Source of the DNA: CAZGSV01 sp964528605
GTDB taxonomy: Bacteria; Armatimonadota; Zipacnadia; CAZGSV01
NCBI GenBank assembly: GCA_964528605.1
Contig: CAZGSV010000094.1
Location: forward strand, 1 to 13,480
Direction of reading: 5' to 3'
Length of the DNA: 13,480 bases
Below the pieces are notes generated by a model. It saw nothing but the letters and a program-made list of their open reading frames with translations. It searched no databases and had not been told where the DNA came from. Of the stretch, positions 1-6,196 are shown piece by piece. Every line of letters begins with the position of its first letter. Position 1 is the first letter of the stretch. The translations under genes were made by a program, and so were the position numbers.

Positions 1-29
1 TAGGCGCGGCCCTGCGCGGCCGCCCACCT

Positions 30-55
30 GTAGGGGCACGGCACGCCGTGCCCCC
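30..55 (+). repeat. REP-like hairpin, GTAGGGGC family
   Basis: The head GTAGGGGC is followed by a perfect 10-bp stem: GGGGCACGGC at 33-42 pairs with GCCGTGCCCC at 45-54 across AC. Nearly the same unit recurs at 12545-12572 with loop ACC. A further small hairpin, CCCGC/GCGGG, lies at 106-120, and a spacer CCCGTCGAGG at 94-103 recurs at 13467-13476 beside another family member. I see no gene in 1-177. Confidence 0.75.
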
Positions 56-137
56 GCCCTCTGTGACCGACAGTCCTGCTTGCGTGCCCCGAGCCCGTCG
101 AGGGGCCCGCATCAGGCGGGTGCTCGCCCTTTGTCCC

Positions 138-162
138 GTAGGAGCGGCATTCCTGCCGCGAC
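138..162 (+). repeat. REP-like hairpin, GTAGGAGC family
   Basis: The unit has head GTAGGAGC, stem GCGGCA (144-149) pairing with TGCCGC (154-159), and tail GCGAC. The same head and tail with different stems occur at 3671-3699, 5830-5854 and 5914-5945. The layout resembles the REP sequences of Pseudomonas and Xanthomonas, which are mobilised by RAYT transposases. That relation is inferred from the pattern alone. Confidence 0.65.
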
Positions 163-177
163 TGGGAGGGGGCGTGT

Positions 178-828
178 GTGCAAACCGAATTCGCTCCCGT
201 GCAGGACATCCTCGACATGGAGTTCCCGACCGACGTGACAATCGCGGACAGCGTGCGCCACGACGGCACCATTACTGACCACTCTGACGACCGCCGCCTC
301 GTCGCCATCGAGATTCTCGACGCCTCCCGCCGCGTGTCAAAGGATCCGCTACATCGCATTGATCTCGCCATACTAGCGGAGAAGCCGGCAGGGACGCAGA
401 ACGGCGTTCGCCGGCTGCGTCCCCGACCCCGCCCCTTCGCCCCCGCGACGTCGGCAGGCACGGGGGGCGACTCACCGAGTCGCCCCTGGGGCGGGTGGCC
501 ACACAGGGGCCACCCCTACGAGGCTGTCTCAGAACTAGGTCGTGTCCGGTCCCGCCGGCCTGGATGTGGGTGCCCACGTGCGGACCCGGCCGTGGCGGGG
601 TCCCTGGACCGCCCTCGCCGCGCCCAGGTGTGCAAACTGCCACCAGACTTGCAGATAGTGTCACGAAATGCAATACTAGTTGCAGATCGTACACCCAGAG
701 GCGATGGCCGTGGTCAAGAGAACTCACTGGATCGCCGTCATCGAGCGCGCCTGGCGCCGCAAGCGACTGGTGTGGCTTTCCGGGGTCAGGCGTATCGGCA
801 AGACCGTGCTCTGCCAGACACTCGATGA
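178..828 (+). CDS. DUF2283-family small protein with probable lost stop codon
   Basis: The first 66 or so residues look like a DUF2283 protein: ILDMEF near residues 11-16, a GTITDHSDDRRLVAIEILDAS block at about 30-50 and a short tail ending near DPLHRIDLAIL. DUF2283 proteins are usually 60-75 residues and often sit beside small toxin-like genes, so an antitoxin-type role is possible but not shown. The GTG start at 178 has a strong GGGAGGGGG ribosome site 5 bases upstream. After about base 380 the frame runs through REP-like hairpins as Arg/Pro-rich low-complexity sequence and stops at 828, overlapping the ATPase gene by about 125 bases in another frame. A TAG lies one frame over at 374-376. 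I therefore read the real gene as about 178-380, with its stop lost by a one-base shift or by repeat insertion. The domain call is fairly secure; the right end is not. Confidence 0.5.
   Translation: MQTEFAPVQDILDMEFPTDVTIADSVRHDGTITDHSDDRRLVAIEILDASRRVSKDPLHRIDLAILAEKPAGTQNGVRRLRPRPRPFAPATSAGTGGDSPSRPWGGWPHRGHPYEAVSELGRVRSRRPGCGCPRADPAVAGSLDRPRRAQVCKLPPDLQIVSRNAILVADRTPRGDGRGQENSLDRRHRARLAPQATGVAFRGQAYRQDRALPDTR
391..423 (+). repeat. Strong two-tier hairpin
   Basis: GGGACGCAG (391-399) pairs with CTGCGTCCC (415-423). Inside it, CGGC (402-405) pairs with GCCG (410-413) around a GTTC loop. It lies just after the conserved part of the DUF2283 frame, where a terminator could sit, but no T-run follows. 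Confidence 0.6.
462..520 (-). repeat. Pair of GTAGGGGC-family hairpins
   Basis: Two stem-loops lie next to each other. The first has GGGGCGACTC (464-473) pairing with GAGTCGCCCC (477-486) with loop ACC; its reverse complement closely matches the unit at 13444-13470. The second has GGGTGGCC (493-500) pairing with GGCCACCC (508-515), and read on the minus strand it begins CTCGTAGGGG. From 521 to 630 I see only GC-rich sequence with no convincing gene. Confidence 0.65.
631..684 (+). promoter_or_regulatory. TGCAA/TTGCA half-site cluster and possible promoter
   Basis: Four copies of the TGCAA pentamer or its complement lie at 631-635, 649-653, 669-673 and 680-684, in a strip richer in A and T than its surroundings. 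The last two form the inverted repeat TGCAA-N6-TTGCA, and TTGCAGAT is directly repeated at 649 and 680. A weak sigma-70-like promoter (TTGCAG at 649-654, 17-base spacer, AATACT at 672-677) overlaps them. The sites could be an operator for the ATPase gene; this is inference. Confidence 0.3.
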
Positions 829-1858
829 CATCGAGTACTTCGACTGCGAACTGCCCAACGTAAGACGTCAGATGCAGGACCCGGAGGGCTTCCTGCACGG
901 CCTGCGAGGTAAGCACATTGTGCTGGACGAGGTCCACCGCCTGGCCAACCCCTCTGAGCTGCTAAAGATAGCCGCGGATCATTACCCCGAGGTCAAGGTG
1001 ATCGCCACGGGGTCTTCTACCCTACAGGCGAGCGCCAAGTTCCGCGATGCGCTCACGGGACGCAAGGCAGACGTGTGGCTCTCGCCCATGCTGCTAAGCG
1101 ACCTCGAGGACTTCGGCAATAGCGACCTGACGCACCGGCTCCGCCGAGGGGGCCTCCCGCCCTTTTTCCTGAGCAGTCAATCGCCTGGGCAGGAGTTCCA
1201 GGAATGGATGGATTCCTACTGGGCCAGAGATATCCAGGAGCTCTTTCGGTTGGAGCGCCGGGCAGCATTCATGCGGTTAGTAGAGATGGTATTCCTCCGC
1301 AGCGGCGGCATCTTCACCGCCAGCGAGGCGGCGCGTTCCTGCGGCGTCAGTCATACCACGGTGTCAAACTACCTTGCCGTGCTAGAGGCTACCTGGGTGG
1401 CGCACGTCATCAGGCCTTACTCAAAGCGCGCCACGGTGGAGATCGTTGCCGCCCCACGGGTGTATGCCTTCGACACCGGGTTCGTGTGCCACTTCCGCGG
1501 CTGGGAGCAGTTGCGCCCCGACGACATGGGCATCTTGTGGGAGCATTTCGTGTTGAACGAGATCCAAGGCCGCCTGCAAACCCCAGCCGGCGCCATTCAC
1601 TACTGGCGGGACCGCCGCGGGCACGAGGTGGATTTCGTTCTCGTCCGTGCCGGGCGCAGCCCGATAGCGGTCGAATGCAAGTGGTCCGCCTCGGCCTTCG
1701 ACCCCGCCAATATGCTCGCCTTCCGCAGGCATCACCCGCGCGGGCGGAATTACCTGGTTGCGCCTGACGTGAGCCGCCCCTTCGTGCGACGCGAGCGAGA
1801 CATAGAAGTCGAATTCATTGGCCTGGAGCCGATGGTCGCGGCTCTAGAGGCCCAATGA
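704..1858 (+). CDS. AAA_14/DUF4143 ATPase
   Basis: This is a P-loop ATPase of the widespread AAA_14 plus DUF4143 type; cellular roles in the family are mostly unknown. Counting from the ATG at 704, the Walker A motif GVRRIGKT is at about residues 27-34, Walker B HIVLDEVHR at 71-79 and the sensor-like ATGSS at 101-105. A winged-helix-like stretch (TASEAARSCGVSHTTVSNYL) is near 205-224. The C-terminal DUF4143 part has the EHFVLNEIQ helix near 280-288, then WRDRRGHEVDFVL near 301-313 and AVECKWS near 322-328. The last two match the D...ExK core of a restriction-endonuclease-like fold. Length (384 residues) is normal and the protein looks intact. The start is uncertain: TTG 680 has no ribosome site, ATG 704 has GAGG only two bases away, and GTG 710 has the same GAGG at 8 bases. 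It is soluble with no signal peptide, and it converges on the next gene with only 25 bases between them. Confidence 0.9.
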   Translation: MAVVKRTHWIAVIERAWRRKRLVWLSGVRRIGKTVLCQTLDDIEYFDCELPNVRRQMQDPEGFLHGLRGKHIVLDEVHRLANPSELLKIAADHYPEVKVIATGSSTLQASAKFRDALTGRKADVWLSPMLLSDLEDFGNSDLTHRLRRGGLPPFFLSSQSPGQEFQEWMDSYWARDIQELFRLERRAAFMRLVEMVFLRSGGIFTASEAARSCGVSHTTVSNYLAVLEATWVAHVIRPYSKRATVEIVAAPRVYAFDTGFVCHFRGWEQLRPDDMGILWEHFVLNEIQGRLQTPAGAIHYWRDRRGHEVDFVLVRAGRSPIAVECKWSASAFDPANMLAFRRHHPRGRNYLVAPDVSRPFVRRERDIEVEFIGLEPMVAALEAQ

Positions 1859-1883
1859 TCACACGCGCAACGGCGCGGTAGTC

Positions 1884-3023
1884 CTACGACAGCCCGAAGT
1901 GCTTCTGATACGCCTCCACGTAGGCGAAGAAGTTCTCCGGCCTCACATCCTCGTGGATGCAGTTGCTGGACATCAGGATGTGCCCGCCGCTGCCCCAGCC
2001 CGCCTCGATGCACTCAATCGTCGCGCGTCTGCAATCCTCAACCGTCCCGTGCGTCAGAATGTGCCGGATGTCCATATTCCCGATGAAGCAGATGTGGTCG
2101 CCGTAGCGCGCCTTCAGGCGGCGTAGGTCCATGCCCGCGGAGTAGTCAATCTCCTCGAAGCCATCCACGTCGGTCTCGAGCAGGAAGGAATCGAGCACCG
2201 GCCACAGGTTGCCGTCGGAGGCGTTCGAACAAGGGACGCCGAGCGCGTGCGCCGCGTCGGCCTGCGCGCGAATGCACGGCGCGATGAACTCGCTGTAGTC
2301 ACTAGGTGAGATCATCGGCCCGTGGTCGCAGGCGAGGTCGCCGCCGAAGCCCACAATGTGCGCGCCGCGCGCAATCGCCTCGCGCGCCAGCCGTAGCCCA
2401 CTCTCCGTCCAGCGGCGATAGCAGCGCTTGAGCGCCTCGGGGCGCTGCCGGAACCAGCGCCACAGCGGCCGCGGCAACGTCGCCACCGGTATGGTGTACG
2501 CCGACACGAAGATCGCGATGTCCAGCCGCTCCTCCTCGATGATCCGCTTCGCCTCGCCGAACACCAGCCATTCGTCCTCTTGGTAGGGCGCTTCCTCCGG
2601 CTGCTCCTCGCCCCATCTCGCCCACCACTCCTCCTCTTCGGCCTCCGAGGCGGGGGGGCTCGGGTTCACCGCCTCGGTGCGAATCCAGCCGCTGGGTAGG
2701 CGCGTGTGAATGTGGTCGCCGACCCTCCAGACGTGGTCGCCGAGGCGCTCCGGCTTCGGGCCCTCCAGACCGTTCGGGTACAGGCGGACGAGGTCCATCC
2801 CGAGAACCTCGGCCGTGTCCACCAAGTCCCTCGCCTCTTGCACCATCAGCCCGCGCCAGTCGCCGTCCGCAAGCCGCTGCATCCGGTATTCCCAGTTCTG
2901 GCCGGCGTTGGGCCGCCCGAGCACCAAGTCCGAGAGGGGCCACTTGATGAGTTTCTCGAAGAACGGGGTGCGGTCCGGCTCGCGGTGTTCGAAGGCCGCC
3001 CGCACCCGCTCAAGCGATGTCAA
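1884..3023 (-). CDS. URO-D family protein (corrinoid methyltransferase-like)
   Basis: This 379-residue protein has the uroporphyrinogen decarboxylase fold family pattern. The N-terminus has SLERVRAAFEHREPDRTPFFE at residues 3-23. A GFGGDLACDHGPMISPSDYSE block (225-245) is followed by DGNLWPVLDSFL (270-281), then FIGNMDIRHILTHGT (313-327) and GGHILMSSNCIHEDVRPENF (346-365). It lacks the N-terminal MRQAGRY-type active-site motif of HemE, so a heme-pathway role is unlikely. Relatives such as MtaA and CmuA move methyl groups from corrinoid proteins. Cys265 and Cys355 are candidate metal ligands, but the usual His-x-Cys pair is not evident. An acidic insert (SEAEEEEWWARWGEEQPEE) sits at 126-144. 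The start is TTG at 3023 with AAGGTGAG 5 bases upstream. No methyltransferase or corrinoid partner lies nearby, so the substrate cannot be named. Confidence 0.85.
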   Translation of the reverse strand: MTSLERVRAAFEHREPDRTPFFEKLIKWPLSDLVLGRPNAGQNWEYRMQRLADGDWRGLMVQEARDLVDTAEVLGMDLVRLYPNGLEGPKPERLGDHVWRVGDHIHTRLPSGWIRTEAVNPSPPASEAEEEEWWARWGEEQPEEAPYQEDEWLVFGEAKRIIEEERLDIAIFVSAYTIPVATLPRPLWRWFRQRPEALKRCYRRWTESGLRLAREAIARGAHIVGFGGDLACDHGPMISPSDYSEFIAPCIRAQADAAHALGVPCSNASDGNLWPVLDSFLLETDVDGFEEIDYSAGMDLRRLKARYGDHICFIGNMDIRHILTHGTVEDCRRATIECIEAGWGSGGHILMSSNCIHEDVRPENFFAYVEAYQKHFGLS

Positions 3024-3088
3024 CCAAACTCACCTTGCCTTTCCGGACCCCAGCAGGCCGACAGGCCCAGCGCGCCATCGGCCGCCCA

Positions 3089-3117
3089 TCATTACTGCAA
3101 GCCCGCCTTCCGCGCAA
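3089..3117 (-). promoter_or_regulatory. Possible promoter of the URO-D gene
   Basis: On the minus strand TTGCGC (3112-3117) is followed, after 17-18 bases, by TAATGA/AATGAT at about 3088-3094. The match is weak. Its -35 box directly abuts that of the forward promoter at 3118, which would make a compact back-to-back divergent pair. Confidence 0.25.
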
Positions 3118-3146
3118 TTGACGCCGCCCGCCCGCGTTGTTAGCCT
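3118..3146 (+). promoter_or_regulatory. Sigma-70-like promoter of the ACT gene
   Basis: TTGACG (3118-3123), a 17-base spacer and TAGCCT (3141-3146). The promoter before the DJ-1 gene at 12642 has the same spacing and the same -10 box. Transcription would begin near 3153, giving a leader of about 74 bases. Confidence 0.6.
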
Positions 3147-3226
3147 CAGCACAACGCAAGCGGGGCGACCGGCGCGGGGTGTCCGGCTCCGCTTCGGCGG
3201 CCTGCGCATCAAAGGGGGGTTTTGGT

Positions 3227-3631
3227 ATGGCCTACACTGTTCGTCGCATTCCCGAGTTGTCCGCCGAGGTGCAGGATCGGCCCGGCCTGGTCGCCGATCT
3301 CACCGCCGGCTCCTCGCAGGCCGGGGTCGTTCTCCAAGGCCTCATCGGTTACACCGCGCACGGTGACCGGGCCGTGCTTGTGGGCGTGACCGAGGACGTG
3401 GACAAGGTCTCCGCCGCAGCGCGCGCCCTCGGCTGGCAGGTCCGGCGCAGCGAAGCGCTGCTCGTGGAGGGCGACTACGAACTCGGCCTGCTCCACGATC
3501 TCACGCAGGCGCTGAAGGACGCGGGCGTGAACCTGCTGCGGATGTCCGCGCACGCCGCGGGGGGGCGGTTCCACGCCTGGTTCGCCGTGGCGCCCCAAGA
3601 CCTCGACAAGGCGGAGGCGGCGCTGAAGTAG
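3227..3631 (+). CDS. Tandem ACT-domain protein
   Basis: This is a small soluble protein of 134 residues that appears to be two ACT-type ligand-binding domains and nothing else. The first repeat (about 1-65) contains VQDRPGLVADLTAGSSQAGV, the usual DRPGLL-type loop and helix. The second (about 70-134) contains GLLHDLTQALKDAGVNLLRM and ends in a strand and helix, FAVAPQDLDKAEAALK. ACT domains bind amino acids or similar small ligands and often regulate enzymes; stand-alone pairs are common and mostly uncharacterised. ATG 3227 is chosen because AAAGGGGGG lies 7-8 bases upstream and homology begins there. Upstream codons in frame as far as 3137 overlap the promoter and look non-coding. A hydrolase gene follows after 90 bases and a hairpin, so co-transcription is possible but not evident. 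The ligand is unknown. Confidence 0.82.
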   Translation: MAYTVRRIPELSAEVQDRPGLVADLTAGSSQAGVVLQGLIGYTAHGDRAVLVGVTEDVDKVSAAARALGWQVRRSEALLVEGDYELGLLHDLTQALKDAGVNLLRMSAHAAGGRFHAWFAVAPQDLDKAEAALK

Positions 3632-3670
3632 GCGCGTAGGCGGTAGGCCTCGTGCCGGGCGCCGCTGAGG

Positions 3671-3699
3671 GTCGCCCCGCCGCTGGCGGGGCTCCTACA
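3671..3699 (-). repeat. REP-like hairpin, GTAGGAGC family
   Basis: GCCCCGCC (3674-3681) pairs perfectly with GGCGGGGC (3685-3692) around GCT. Read on the minus strand it starts TGTAGGAGC and ends GCGAC. It closely matches 5914-5945 in its outer parts. Its place between the ACT and hydrolase genes could give partial termination or messenger protection; no T-run follows. Confidence 0.65.
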
Positions 3700-3721
3700 G
3701 AACATCGGGCGAGGTGTGAGG

Positions 3722-5818
3722 ATGTCTTTGTGTTGGCGGTTCCCTCTGCTGCTCTTGGCAGCATTAGCGCTCTGCGGCAGCGCCATGGCCGACTACCGTC
3801 TCTACATGGTCTCCCAATACGACTGGGACGCCAAGCGCGGCTTCTACCTCGACGTAGAGGGACAGCGCCTCGGTCAACTCCCGCTCATTCTCGCCGTGGG
3901 CGACGGGGAGCAGTGGCGTTTCGTCTTCCACACTCCGCCCTTTGAGCCGGGCCGTGAGTACCAGGCGCGCGCCGTCATCGGCCCTGAGCGCAGCGCCCTG
4001 TTCCTCGACGGCCGGCAGCTGGGCGAGATCGAAGGCGCGTTCGCGCCGGTGGGCGAGGCGCTGACGCTCAATGAGGTTCCGGGGTGGGCGCAGGACTTGG
4101 GCGACTACCTAATGGCGCCGCTGAGCGTGGAGGCGGTCGCTCTCCGCGGCGGCGCGGAGGTGGCGCGCTGCGCCAGGCACTTCACCGGCGCCGCCTCGCG
4201 TCCGGTCGGCCTATTGCTGTTCTCCCTCGGCGTACCGGAACGCGCTGCTTTCGCGCTCCAGAGCGGCGACACCGTGGACCTGCGCGTTCGCTTCCGCGTG
4301 GAGTCCGCCGACCTCGAAAGGCTCGCGCCCCTCGTTGACGGGTACGGCCAGTGCACCTACGCCGACTGGCCGGAAAAGGTGCGCAGCGACGAAGACCTGC
4401 GCCGCGGCATCGAAACCGAGGCGCGCTGGCTCGAGGAGCACCCCCGCCCGCCGCGCTTCGACCGTTTCGGCGGCTACACCGGCGCCTGGCGCGACAGGCC
4501 GACCGGCTTTTACCGCGTGCTCAAGCGCAACGGCTATTGGTGGCTCGTTACGCCCGAGGGCAATCCCTGTTTCTACCTCGGCGTTGACACCGCCCCCGGC
4601 TTGACCTGGCCGGCCACGGGCATCACCGGCCGCGAGTCCATCTACAAGTGGCTCCCGCCGCGTGAGGGCGCATATGCCGCAGCCTGGAACCGGAACGTGT
4701 GGGGCGAGCCGGACGACACCCACTACGTATCCTTCATTGCCTGCAACCTCATCCGCAAGTTCGGTAACCAGGACTGGCCGGACAAAGGCCTCGAGTTGAC
4801 CGTCAAACGCCTCGCGGCCTGGGGTTTCTCGGGCGTGGGCAAGTGGGGAGGGATAGGCGGGCTGCCTGTGGTGCCGGTGCTGAGCCGCGCGGGCGTCCCG
4901 GTTTTGGTCAAGCATCCCGACGTCTTCGACCCCGCAGTGCGCGCCGCCTTCGAGGACACGTTGAGGAAGCAGATCGGCGGTCGCGCGAACGATCCCTACG
5001 TCGTCGGCTGGTCGGTGGGCAACGAATGGGACGAGATCATCTGGACCACCGAGGTGCGCGAGATTCTCAAGATGGGCGGTGCCCCCCCCGCCAAGCGCGC
5101 CTTCGTGGACCACGCTCTCGACAGCCTCTACGCCGGCGACTTGAGCAAGTTGTGCGCCTCTTGGGGCATTCAGGCGGATAGCCGCGAGGCGCTGTATCAG
5201 GCGGCGCTGGACCCCACCGAGGAAGACGCCGGACGCTTGCGCGAGTTCTACGCCGACCGCTACTACGAGTTCATCTACCGCACGGTCAAGTCCATAGACC
5301 CGAACCACCTCTATCTGGGCTTCTGGATCACGCCGGACTGGGCGGCCGAGCCCTGGGATGCGGCGGCCTACTGGCGCCTGGCGGCGCGCCATTGCGATGT
5401 GATCGGCTATGACCGCTACGCGCGCGAGTTCGCCGACGAGCGCTGGCTCGCCATGTTCGCGGGCACCGACAAGCCGGTGCTGTGCGGCGAATTCAGCCTG
5501 CCGCCCACCTATCAGGGCGAGCGCGCCTTCGGAACCTACGGCGTGTGGACGCGCGATGACGCGGAGGCGGGACTCCACTATGCCCGATGGGTGAAGTCCG
5601 CGTCCGAGAATCCCTACTGCGTCGGGCTGTGTTGGTTCGAGTATCGCGACCAGCCCATCACCGGCCGCGGGCCCGGGCGCGGCAGCGCCATCTACTACGG
5701 CGAGCACTACGCCTTTGGCCTAACCGATATGGCCGACCAGCCGAAGTACCCGTTGGTCGAGCGCATGCGCCGCGCGAACCTCATGGCGCCGGTGTGGAGG
5801 CTGGGCGCGTCCTTGTGA
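3722..5818 (+). CDS. Exported clan GH-A glycoside hydrolase, agarase-like
   Basis: The protein has 698 residues. The N-terminus is a classic signal peptide: MSLCWR, a Leu/Ala core, then a likely cut after GSAMA near residue 23. Residues about 25-190 look like a beta-sandwich of LamG/concanavalin type (ALFLDGRQLGEI near 92-103), probably carbohydrate-binding. The TIM barrel follows, opening with NGYWWLVTPEGNPCFYLGVD near 270-289, a signature of agarase-like GH50-related proteins. The putative acid/base is Glu435 in VVGWSVGNEW and the putative nucleophile is Glu590 in KPVLCGEFS; the 155-residue gap suits a clan-A enzyme of this group. ATG 3722 is preferred over GTG 3716 because GAGGTG lies 5 bases before it. 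The fold and hydrolase role are well supported. The polysaccharide is not: beta-agarase, beta-galactosidase or another galactan-type activity would all fit. Confidence 0.85.
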   Translation: MSLCWRFPLLLLAALALCGSAMADYRLYMVSQYDWDAKRGFYLDVEGQRLGQLPLILAVGDGEQWRFVFHTPPFEPGREYQARAVIGPERSALFLDGRQLGEIEGAFAPVGEALTLNEVPGWAQDLGDYLMAPLSVEAVALRGGAEVARCARHFTGAASRPVGLLLFSLGVPERAAFALQSGDTVDLRVRFRVESADLERLAPLVDGYGQCTYADWPEKVRSDEDLRRGIETEARWLEEHPRPPRFDRFGGYTGAWRDRPTGFYRVLKRNGYWWLVTPEGNPCFYLGVDTAPGLTWPATGITGRESIYKWLPPREGAYAAAWNRNVWGEPDDTHYVSFIACNLIRKFGNQDWPDKGLELTVKRLAAWGFSGVGKWGGIGGLPVVPVLSRAGVPVLVKHPDVFDPAVRAAFEDTLRKQIGGRANDPYVVGWSVGNEWDEIIWTTEVREILKMGGAPPAKRAFVDHALDSLYAGDLSKLCASWGIQADSREALYQAALDPTEEDAGRLREFYADRYYEFIYRTVKSIDPNHLYLGFWITPDWAAEPWDAAAYWRLAARHCDVIGYDRYAREFADERWLAMFAGTDKPVLCGEFSLPPTYQGERAFGTYGVWTRDDAEAGLHYARWVKSASENPYCVGLCWFEYRDQPITGRGPGRGSAIYYGEHYAFGLTDMADQPKYPLVERMRRANLMAPVWRLGASL

Positions 5819-5828
5819 GCGCGCCCCA

Positions 5829-5946
5829 TTGTAGGAGCAGGCTCCCGCCTGCGACTTCTCGGGAAGACGCTGCAGGCGCGGGGGGGCACCGCTGTTGGCC
5901 GTTGCGAACGGCTTGTCGCCCCGCTGGGGTTGCGGGGCTCCTACAT
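5829..5946. repeat. Inverted pair of GTAGGAGC-family units (REPIN-like)
   Basis: A forward unit at 5830-5854 (GTAGGAGC head, stem GCAGGC/GCCTGC at 5837-5842 and 5847-5852, tail GCGAC) faces a reverse unit at 5914-5945 (stem GCCCCGC/GCGGGGC at 5918-5924 and 5932-5938). Between them is a small hairpin, GCCGTT/AACGGC, at 5898-5912. Two REP units in opposite orientation form the layout called REPIN in other bacteria. It lies 11 bases after the hydrolase stop, so it may also shape the messenger end. Confidence 0.6.
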
Positions 5947-5998
5947 CGCCGCGCCGCCCCCAGGCGTCACGCGTAGGGAGACGGCCGCCTGGCTTGCT

Positions 5999-6030
5999 CG
6001 CCGAAGGAGGGTTTACCCGCCGAAGGAGGG
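5999..6030 (+). repeat. 19-base direct repeat, two copies
   Basis: CGCCGAAGGAGGG occurs at 5999-6011 and 6018-6030, a period of 19. A near-identical 19-base arrangement (CGCCGTAGGAGGG form) occurs at 12517-12551. Just before it, CCAGGCG (5960-5966) can pair with CGCCTGG (5986-5992). No gene is visible in 5819-6190. Confidence 0.6.
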
Positions 6031-6081
6031 CCGTCCCGCAAGGCCCCAGGGCGGCCACACCGCCGGCACCGGAACGTAGGT

Positions 6082-6165
6082 GCAAAATCGGGACAGCAGC
6101 CATTTTCCGCAGTCCTGTGCGCCACGCCCTACTCCGAGGGAGAACCGTTGCTGTCCCCATTTTGC
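6082..6165 (+). mobile_element. MITE-like palindromic element, copy 1
   Basis: Imperfect inverted repeats form the ends: GCAAAATCGGGACAGCA at the left pairs with the complement of TGCTGTCCCCATTTTGC at the right, with one mismatch (C6089). The 80-base core aligns over its whole length with copy 2 at 12321-12401, in the same orientation. No open reading frame fits inside. The layout resembles non-autonomous palindromes moved by IS200/IS605-type or RAYT Y1 transposases; that assignment is inferred. Confidence 0.7.
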
Positions 6166-6171
6166 CCTGGG

Positions 6172-6196
6172 CCGGCATGGGGGCCTGCCCCTACGA
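6172..6196 (-). repeat. GTAGGGGC-family hairpin carrying a stop codon
   Basis: On the minus strand the unit reads CCCTCGTAGGGGCAGGCCCC, with GGGGC (6180-6184) pairing with GCCCC (6187-6191). The TAG in its head is the stop codon of the DUF4838 gene ending at 6191, so the element joins directly to that coding sequence. Confidence 0.6.

Noticed and set aside
48..278. Small plus-strand open frame of 76 codons
   Set aside because: Arg/Pro-rich translation across hairpin repeats, overlapping the better-supported DUF2283 frame.
1204..1767. Plus-strand open frame inside the ATPase gene
   Set aside because: Out-of-frame shadow with Arg-rich, domain-free translation; the ATPase frame carries all the family motifs.
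1884..3023. hemE, uroporphyrinogen decarboxylase of heme synthesis
   Set aside because: The conserved MRQAGRY-type N-terminal motif is missing and no heme genes are nearby.
3137..3226. 30-residue N-terminal extension of the ACT protein
   Set aside because: It overlaps the promoter region, is low in family character, and ATG 3227 has a much better ribosome site.
4211..5707. Minus-strand open frame of about 500 codons opposite the glycoside hydrolase
   Set aside because: Antisense shadow with no domain; the plus strand has a signal peptide, a strong family match and both catalytic motifs.
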